Assembly: GCA_001683735.1 (NCBI GenBank)
Contig: LUGG01000013.1
Location: 682,001-746,000 of the forward strand
Source: Grifola frondosa
Lineage: Eukaryota; Basidiomycota; Agaricomycetes; Polyporales; Grifolaceae
Length of the DNA: 64,000 nucleotides
Direction: 5' to 3'
The first letter of the stretch is position 1, and every line of letters starts with the position of its first letter. The notes beneath the pieces were generated by a model. That model was given only the letters and a program-made list of their open reading frames with translations, had not been told where the DNA came from and made no database searches. Of the stretch, positions 57,147-64,000 are shown piece by piece. The position numbers and the translations under genes were made by a program.

Positions 57147-57784
57147 ATGCGCATGGCATGTCCCGCGTCTTATTTCGTGAATCTCTCTCTGTGTGCTGAT
57201 ACAACGTATAGCTAGCACAGGAGGACGAACACGATGACACCGCAGAGGTGACATGGGGTATGTATGTCAATCCGTTCTGGTAGTCGTGCGCGCCATGCAC
57301 TTACACCATGGATCTGTAGAGGATCAGCAACGCATCAACTCCTTCTCAAAACTCAACACACGGCTAAAGAGCATCGAGGATGAGATCGAAGGGCTGAAGG
57401 TCATTCTTCTGCTGTGACCGTCGCCAGATGTCCCGGACTTACCATGTCCTCGCACAGCAAGAGAAAGAAGCTCTCGATGATCTCTCTATGGAGCTTGAGC
57501 TTGGAGAGGAGGATCAGCCAGTCATGTATGTGCAAACTGTTGTTCTATGGATACATTGTAAGACGCGTTCTAACTGGCATGCATCTATACAGGTATAGGT
57601 GGGGGAAGCCTTCATCCACATGCCACACAGTCGAGCAATGAAACGACTAGAAAAGGACCACGCCAAACTGAACGACGAGCTCTCGAGGCTCACGGCCCGC
57701 GCGCAGGAATGTGAAAAATCTATGAAGGAGCTCAAGGTGATTTTGTATGCTAAGTTCGGCCGCGCGATTAACCTGGACGAATGA
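57147..57784 (+). CDS. GIM3: Prefoldin subunit 4
   Basis: The first exon, MRM (9 nt), joins LAQEDEHDDTAEVTWE through an intron with a GC donor (57156-57211, ATG/GCATGT). The next exon, DQQRINSFSKLNTRLKSIED, is the diagnostic prefoldin-4 helix. It continues KEALDDLSMELELGEEDQPV, then VGEAFIHMP, and a long C-terminal coiled coil (AMKRLEKDHAKLNDELSRLT) ending AKFGRAINLDE. Prefoldin hands unfolded actin and tubulin to the chaperonin CCT. One G appears lost near 57598. Confidence 0.92.
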
Positions 57785-57922
57785 ATGCAAAATGAATGTG
57801 GTGCATCTGTACTCTTCTATTGTATCAACCAATGATTGTTATACCATGCCATAAATATACAGTATAATACACCTGCGTGTTTGCCGACGAATGAATCTAG
57901 GATATTGCTGTCCCATCACGTC

Positions 57923-60900
57923 CTATCCATTCATATTGACCAAGTCCAGTAGATTCTCATCGGGCTGCTTTGCATCTTCATTCACAAACGCGAGCAATCT
58001 CTCGAAAAGTTGGGTACGCTGATGGAACCGCGCAGGTGATGGTGCAGTATGACCCGCTGTCGTTTCTACTGGGTCTTCCTCCATCCTCACCACGGAGGGA
58101 GATGCAGCCTCCGGTCTACTTCTCTTCGATGAGGATGTATGAACATCCACAAGTGAGTCCGATGACGAACGTATCCATGAAGGTGAGCTGTCTTCTCCAT
58201 CCATACCAGATCCAGAACCTGAGGCTGCCGGCGTGCCGGATCGCGTCGGAGTGGGTTGTGGAGGTGCAGCGAGTAGATATGACAGCAGAGAGCGGAACGT
58301 CTTGGTCTCCTCCACGTCACTGTGATCCACAACTGAGGACACCTGGGTCTGCAGGAATGTCAGTGCCTGGATAGCTGGACCATCCTCGCACATTTCCCTG
58401 AACCTAGTTTATAAGGCCATTTGAGAAACAATTATCACATGGCGACGGAAAGCAACCCACTGCTGTTGCCGTATTTCAAAACATGCTCTCCGTACGATCT
58501 CGTCCGGAGAAGGCCTGCATACACCGCATATCAGTACAATGACACAGCAAAAACTGAGATAACCCACCGTATCAACTGCATTTGCCAAAAGTCATCAAGC
58601 CGGTTCTCCTTCCCCCCATCAGAACCTGTATCATCATCGTCCGCCCGCCGCTCCACCTCCATCCGCTCTTCCGTATCCTCCAGATCCCCAAACCCAGCGC
58701 TATCTTCGCTCTTGATCCCTGCATTGCCACCATGCATAAAGGACGTTTTTGTAATATGATTGTACACAACCTGGTGGGCGTATCGTGGCTGCGGAAGCTC
58801 AGATGCTTCTGACTTCGATTCTACCGAGGGAATCTTTGCCCATTTTCCTGGAAGGTCCCAGCGCTCGTAGCGGTATATCCAGTTGGGAGACTCGGCGGCA
58901 AGAACTGTCATGGATCCGGGCCGTGCTCGTGTGAGACCGCAGAAACTGAGGAATATGGTCTCAAGAACTTGCGACAAGATGAAGCTGAAGCTGAGCTTAC
59001 ACATATATTTCGCGTAGCTCCGGGTCAATCACAGCCCTTTGTGTGAAACATGCGTCTGGCCCTCCAAAAGCAGTGAAATTCGAGAAGAGCTCCGTCATTG
59101 TGCCAGTTGGTATGTGGAACGAGTACATGTCAGAGAGGTATCTGTCATCTCGTTGACCGGCGAAAATAAACAGGGTGGAAGTTATTGTGTCAAGTACCAT
59201 GGAATGTCCTTAATCAAGGTATCATGTTAGAAAGGATCTCGAAGATCATACCAGAGAAAATTCACCGTATCGCGACGGTATGCTAGGATGAGAAGTAGAG
59301 GCATCGCCTGCGCTACACGTGCATCAAATTTCAGTAATCGACAATTTATGGTCGAATAGTTACAAAACACTCACTCGAGCATCTTCCAGTTACTGGTCCG
59401 TACATCGTATCTGTAGAGACCGGAGTACTTGAGCGATTTCCACTCTCCGTCGACAATGCGGCCACCGTGCACATAGATGGCCTGCGCCTCGCAGTCCATC
59501 GCCATTTGGTGATCAAAAATCAGAGATGGCCCACCCGACGACTGACAATACATCCCAGAGGACAATATATCCCGTAAGCAGAGTGCCACATGCATAATGA
59601 AAATAAATAATTACCCCAGTGTCGAATGACAGAAGGTCCAAGAACCAGCGTCCAAGCCTCGTGTATGATATCGATAGAACTCAGAACAGTAACTCGACCA
59701 CGCACTAGCGGGAGGCTCAACAGGCGGCGTAGACCGCCGAGAATCAGGCGAGAGAACACGCCAGTTCACTTCGGACGGCCCCGTCCCCACTGTGGCGTCT
59801 GTCGTGTCCGCATCCGTCACAGCATGGGATTCGAGCGCGTCCCCATCCCCGAGCCGTCCAAGTAGGTAGATCGCGCCTGTCTTCGTATCGAATACCATCT
59901 TGTGGCATGCGCGGGGACCTGGTCCGTTTTTCTCGCGGGACGTCGCGGGACTGAGCTCCCGCCAGGTATCGCGTGCGACGTCGTACACCCAGAAGTCATC
60001 GAGGCTCCGCTGTCCGTCCCACCCGCCGAACAGGTACACCAGTCCACCTTGCGTATCCATGCACATCGCATGCCCGCCGCGCCGTCGCGGGACATCACCG
60101 TCCGCATCGAGCCCGCGCAGACGCGTCCACTGTGCGTGGGGCTGGCATGCGTGCCGAAACGACGCGAGCAAGCCGGCGTCGGAGGCCGAGCGGACGAGCT
60201 CTTCTGCGCGTGCCCAATCGCCGTGCAGCACAGACGCTTCGTGTAGAGAGGTAATGAGCGCATGCTCGAGTGTCAGTCCCGTGCGGGAGAGAATGCTGTC
60301 ATAGGGTGACAGAAAGCGTCGTTGGCGGAGATGTTTCAGGACGTGTCGCATTACGCTTGTTTCGCGATACTACAAGCAACATGAGCGCCGATCAAAATGT
60401 GACACTGATAATTCTCACTTCATCATGTTTCTGGCGGACTTGCTCGACGAACGACGGGTCACTGATCCCTGATAGAGCAACGTACCATATGGATGTGTGG
60501 AAGCTTTGTCCGTGTGCTCTACCGTAGCTTGAGAACAAATGCGGCAAATGAGGGAAATACACATACGAAAGCGGGACTATTTTCACGTAACGAGTTGGAA
60601 ACAAACCTCCAGCACGGTTGGCATGTCTAATTGCAAACGTCTCTGGAACAGAGTCATTTCGAAGCCCGGCGTGTAGCACCTGTGTGAGTCGTCACATTCA
60701 ATAATCAGAATATAGAGTATGTAAGTCTATCCTGCCTCGGTCATGTTGTCTTCGGATAATCCGACAAAGATCTTGAATTCCTTCATATTGCAAGGATGTT
60801 CTAAGAGACATCAGCTACATCGCATGCCGTTCAAAATCAGGTACCTACGCTTGTGGAACTGACAGGTCCCCAACATCAATATCGATCGTCAGAATGCAAG

Positions 60901-61184
60901 CTGAACAACTAACCTTTCCAAATGTAATACTCCCTACAGTTCCATCTCCCGTTACCCGACGTACTTGTACACCAACAACAGAGCACTCAACTGAGTACGC
61001 AAAGACCCTCGAGCCGCAATAGCATCCACTGCTTCACATTGGGAGTTTGATACGCGCCGCTCCACCTGCTCGACTGGTCGGTCGGTTTGTCCACTAGTAT
61101 ATTCTCCGCAACATATCGTCCGCTATGTTCTGAACACCCCACGATAGTGTAAGCGAGGCTCACGACGGACGGTTGGCTGGCCAT
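57923..61184 (-). CDS. Muskelin-like kelch protein (CTLH/GID complex)
   Basis: The N-terminus is the discoidin-like domain: AENILVDKPTDQSSRWSGAY, QTPNVKQWMLLRL, ITFGK, FPTRYVKIVPLSYV and SFHTSIWYVALSGISDPSFV. A LisH/CTLH-type helical part follows (SVMRHVLKHLRQRRFLSPYD, TLEHALITSLHEASVLHGDW). Kelch repeats then include RRGGHAMCMDTQGGLVYLFG, GWDGQRSLDDFWVYDVARDT, GPGPRACHKMVFDTKTGAIY, FTQRAVIDPELREIYV and YAHQVVYNHITKTSF. The C-terminal ALTFLQTQVSSVVDHSDVEE matches muskelin. In animals muskelin is a subunit of the CTLH E3 ligase, the counterpart of yeast GID. The tail has a Ser-rich disordered stretch. Exon limits were not all fixed. Confidence 0.9.
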
Positions 61185-61584
61185 TAAGGCTATATGCGAC
61201 GAGCGAAAAGTATTTCGATTACTGTCCTGTGTCAAAGACAGAGGTTTAGATGTCGTACGCGTGGTCAAAGGTTCAAAGTCGTAACAGGAGATAATTCCGT
61301 TGGTGAGCCTCCGATCCGAGGGCGTCACGGTGGCTATATGCCAAGGCGCTTAGATCCACAAATGAGAGGCGTTACAGAGGCGCCTCTCGTCGATGTTTCA
61401 CTTTTTGTAATGCTGGATCTACAAACAAATGCTACACAGTTGCTACACTAGTGCTAATGGCTTAACTATGAACCTCGAAAACGCTGGGGTGTATACGGTA
61501 ACGAATTTCAAAAGTACGACGACTCTCCAATCGGAGAGTGGACTGGAGACTATGCATCTACGGACTGAACTTTGACTGAACTCT

Positions 61585-62307
61585 TCAGTTGGCTGGTTGA
61601 TGAAGGTTTCTTGACCACGGTGGCGCCTCGTCCTTACCCTCTTCCTCGAGCTTTTCGCCCTGCTCCAAGCTGTCGTGTATAGTATCTGCCTTGTGTTCGG
61701 CAGGGGCGTACATCTTCACATGATAAAATTAGCGGTCGACAAATTCTGCAGTTAACGGAACGCACCGTGGAGATAATAAGAGGCGTAGGGCCGGTGTTCT
61801 TGAACTGGGGCATGGGGGTGAGTGTTCTTTCTTCTGAGTGACTGCTAGTTGCTCACGTTATGCAGTGTACCAGCGGGTATGATGACAATGTCTCCGGGGC
61901 CGATGTTCTCTTTCTGTTGGTACCCATCTAGCTAGAAATATCTCGATGTTTGAAGAACGACTGACCTTCGTCCCTTCTGGATTGCTTGTGCGGTTCCGGA
62001 TAGAAAGTTCAAATGCTGGTCCACTGTATGCGTCTCCTGTGGGGCTCCTCAGGACCTTGAAACATAATACGGCAGAGAAGACAACGGACCTCTCCGATCT
62101 CACCGCCAATGGGGATGGCCATGATGACGAGCTGGTTCGTTCCACTCTGAGCCACATGTAGCGTTAGATCAACTTCTCACATACTTGGCTATTATGACCG
62201 GTCCAAAGCACACGCCGAAATTTGTCGTTCTCGGATGCAAGCTGATAAATGTTTCTAAAGATTGTGATACCCTTTGGAGGTTCTGTATTCGGGTTTGGAG
62301 CAGTCAT
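61585..62307 (-). CDS. Single-domain cupin protein
   Basis: Starts MTAPNPNTEPPKG; then RNIYQLASENDKFRRVLWTG and HNSQ joined to LVIMAIPIGGEIGE. The cupin motif 1 is ETHTVDQHLNFLSG (two His and Glu), and motif 2 is IGPGDIVIIPAGTLHN with its His. Then FKNTGPTPLIIST and YAPAEHKADTIHDSLEQGEK. Bacterial and fungal relatives are small metal-binding cupins of unknown reaction; the tail EGKDEAP is typical. One base may be missing at the exon junction before KENIGPGD. The first intron lies just after HNSQ. Confidence 0.8.
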
Positions 62308-62906
62308 TATACTGCGGGGAAAAATGTGTGTCCCAGAAAATACTGGACGAGTGCGGCGAGAGGAGGTGCTAGTCACGGGCGAGGGCGAGGGGCACATCAT
62401 GGTTGGCTGTGGAGAGACGGTTCTTATATGTGGCCAAGGTCAGTCGCCCCAAAAAGCATCGATGACGCGAATTTAACTTGCTGCGAATATTGTTAACGTT
62501 CAAACGTTCAAACGTTCATGTTTCGAAGGGTCTCCAGCATATCTCGATTTGGGACTCAACGCTTCCCGATTTGATCGCGCGACGCATCCTCGATGATTAG
62601 CATGAGCTGCTTGCCACGGTCTGTTTGTACATCATCAGATTAATATATCGCAACAGAAGAGTATTATCCCTACAGACTGCTTTTGCGACCAAAGTAATCC
62701 GCAGAATAACCTGCATATATGCACATATGACAGCAGGAGAATGTTGATGATAAGCTGACCTCATACTTTACATGGTTCCGGTGTCATACCGTGACGAGCA
62801 TTTCATATTGACTATGATTACAGATACAAAGATGAAGTATTCTCCATGCTACAAGGACGATGCCATCAATTCATATGCGAATGAAATCCCTCCGGTATCA
62901 CGACCT
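62308..62906. promoter_or_regulatory. Intergenic with GTTCAAAC tandem repeat
   Basis: Upstream of the cupin gene and downstream of the F-box gene. At about 62492-62520 the unit CGTTCAAA is repeated nearly three times. Otherwise nothing was recognised. Confidence 0.4.
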
Positions 62907-64000
62907 TCAGGACCAATCATAAGCGTCCGCTCGCCACAAATTCGATGGTCTCAGCTCCCACGGACACTTGAGCCGCACACCAGCTTGATTGCACTTTTCT
63001 TTCAGCGGATCGAAATCTGGGATATCTATCGCGCAACGCCAGGGGACGACCAATTCGGCCAGGTCCGATTCCCCATTAATCACACGGTCAATAGCAGCAG
63101 AAGCTGCATCGTGCCAGAGCGGTGTGTCGGGGCAGGCAGACAGCCACACTTTCCTCAAGCCTTGAGGAAGAAGCCGCAACAGCTCGATGCTGTACATGCC
63201 CTGCGGGCACGTCAATGACTGCAGTTGGGTGAGGCGACGGAGGAGTTCATCCATGAAGCGGGGTTTCTCCATTGCCTCGTGGATTTGAATCGTGAGGTGA
63301 CGAAGTTGTGGGAATGGCAAAGTTATAAGGACCATCCTGAGGTCCTCGGGCTCCTTCCACGTTCCAGTGACGGTGAGATCAAACCTAGCAATGGAGGCTT
63401 GGATAGCCATCAGCATCCTTAAGATGTGAGGTGAGTCGCCGTCTACGACCGTCAAGCTTAGCCGTGTGAGTGAGGGCATGGGATGGAGTTGAAAATCGGG
63501 GTCTACACTCTTGGAAGGGAGAGTAATGCAGAGAGTCTCCAAAGTTTTGATAGACAGGAACTTCTTGACCATATTCATGTCCTGGCAAGGAAATAGGATG
63601 TTGAGACGACGGACGGTCAAATTAGAAATGTCGCGCCACCAATCTGGGATGTGCTGTTGCACATTACCCATCGATCGCAATTGCAACATGTCCAATCGCG
63701 GAAGAGGATGGTCCTGTAGCCATCCGTAGACGTTTCGTTTGTGTTGTGGATCTAGAAGTAACTCTTGTATGGAGTCACGGAGCAGTTTACTTTCTTGGAG
63801 CATCTCCTCCAAATACGAGATTTCTCGTCTTGATCCTGTGAAATCCAACCGAGCTGTCGCAATGAGCGGTATCTTGCGCACCTCGGAACGCCATGTACGA
63901 CAAACGCGAGCAGCGATCTTTCGATCGTCGGGTTCCAGGTGCGAGAGAATAAAGAGGCGAATTTTTTCACGAAGCTCGGCCTCCGATGGCGTGATCGAAA
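62907..64000 (-). CDS. F-box/LRR protein, 5' end beyond the window
   Basis: The frame is open to the right edge. Near the edge it reads LREKIRLFILSHLEPDDRK and IAARVCRTWRSEVRKIPLIA, an F-box-like motif, so only the extreme N-terminus is missing. The rest is a leucine-rich fold (LDMLQLRSMGNV, NLTVRRLNILFPC, SIKTLETLCITLPS, SLTRLSLTVVDGDS, FPQLRHLTIQIHEAM). It is a typical member of the Agaricomycete F-box/LRR expansion. No frame break was seen. Confidence 0.72.
   Translation of the reverse strand, partial: SITPSEAELREKIRLFILSHLEPDDRKIAARVCRTWRSEVRKIPLIATARLDFTGSRREISYLEEMLQESKLLRDSIQELLLDPQHKRNVYGWLQDHPLPRLDMLQLRSMGNVQQHIPDWWRDISNLTVRRLNILFPCQDMNMVKKFLSIKTLETLCITLPSKSVDPDFQLHPMPSLTRLSLTVVDGDSPHILRMLMAIQASIARFDLTVTGTWKEPEDLRMVLITLPFPQLRHLTIQIHEAMEKPRFMDELLRRLTQLQSLTCPQGMYSIELLRLLPQGLRKVWLSACPDTPLWHDAASAAIDRVINGESDLAELVVPWRCAIDIPDFDPLKEKCNQAGVRLKCPWELRPSNLWRADAYDWS

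Noticed and set aside
1..64000. CRISPR arrays, bacterial operons, transposons
   Set aside because: No direct-repeat/spacer arrays, ribosome binding sites, transposase or reverse transcriptase genes, or long terminal repeats were seen.

Overview
The window is nuclear DNA from a filamentous basidiomycete, most likely an Agaricomycete. Most genes are split by introns of about 50-65 bp, exons can be very short, and the families fit that group: DUF6593, a fungal-type HNH nuclease, a HET-domain protein, a Chz1-type histone chaperone and a fungal muskelin. There is no operon structure. About thirty genes lie on both strands and most are housekeeping genes.

Layout. 1-9 kb: C-terminal part of a Mg-chelatase-like AAA protein; a Hac1/XBP1-type bZIP factor of the unfolded protein response; RNase P subunit Rpp21; histone chaperone Chz1; a DUF6593 protein with a Ser/Pro-rich tail. 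9-24 kb: a Utp8/NOL11-like rRNA-transcription factor, gluconokinase, proteasome subunit alpha 4, a Ctr copper transporter, SmD3, a CLC chloride channel/exchanger, Atg3 and an intron-containing tRNA-Lys(CUU). 24-28 kb: a HET-domain gene in a gene-poor stretch. 28-43 kb: an uncharacterised conserved protein, Vps53, an arrestin-like adaptor and Tsr1. 43-47 kb: an HNH nuclease gene with a decayed HNH fragment beside it and an Old Yellow Enzyme relative. 47-64 kb: cytochrome c peroxidase, a LYAR-type zinc finger, an F-box-like protein, a PLP aminotransferase, sphingosine-1-phosphate lyase, prefoldin subunit 4, muskelin, a cupin, and a second F-box/LRR gene cut by the right edge.

The most interesting signal is in the bZIP gene. 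A 47-nt segment flanked by two hairpins with 7-nt loops looks like an Ire1-type unconventional intron. Removing it swaps one long C-terminus for another, as in XBP1/HAC1. The main caution for any reader is that many conserved genes are interrupted by 1-2 nt losses, mostly in homopolymers or GC-rich tracts. Frames return exactly to the family sequence after each one. This points to indel errors in the assembly rather than mass pseudogenisation, so several gene models below are given as spans with corrected-frame notes. Five introns appear to use GC instead of GT at the donor.

All identifications come from reading translated sequence against remembered family features. No database search was possible.
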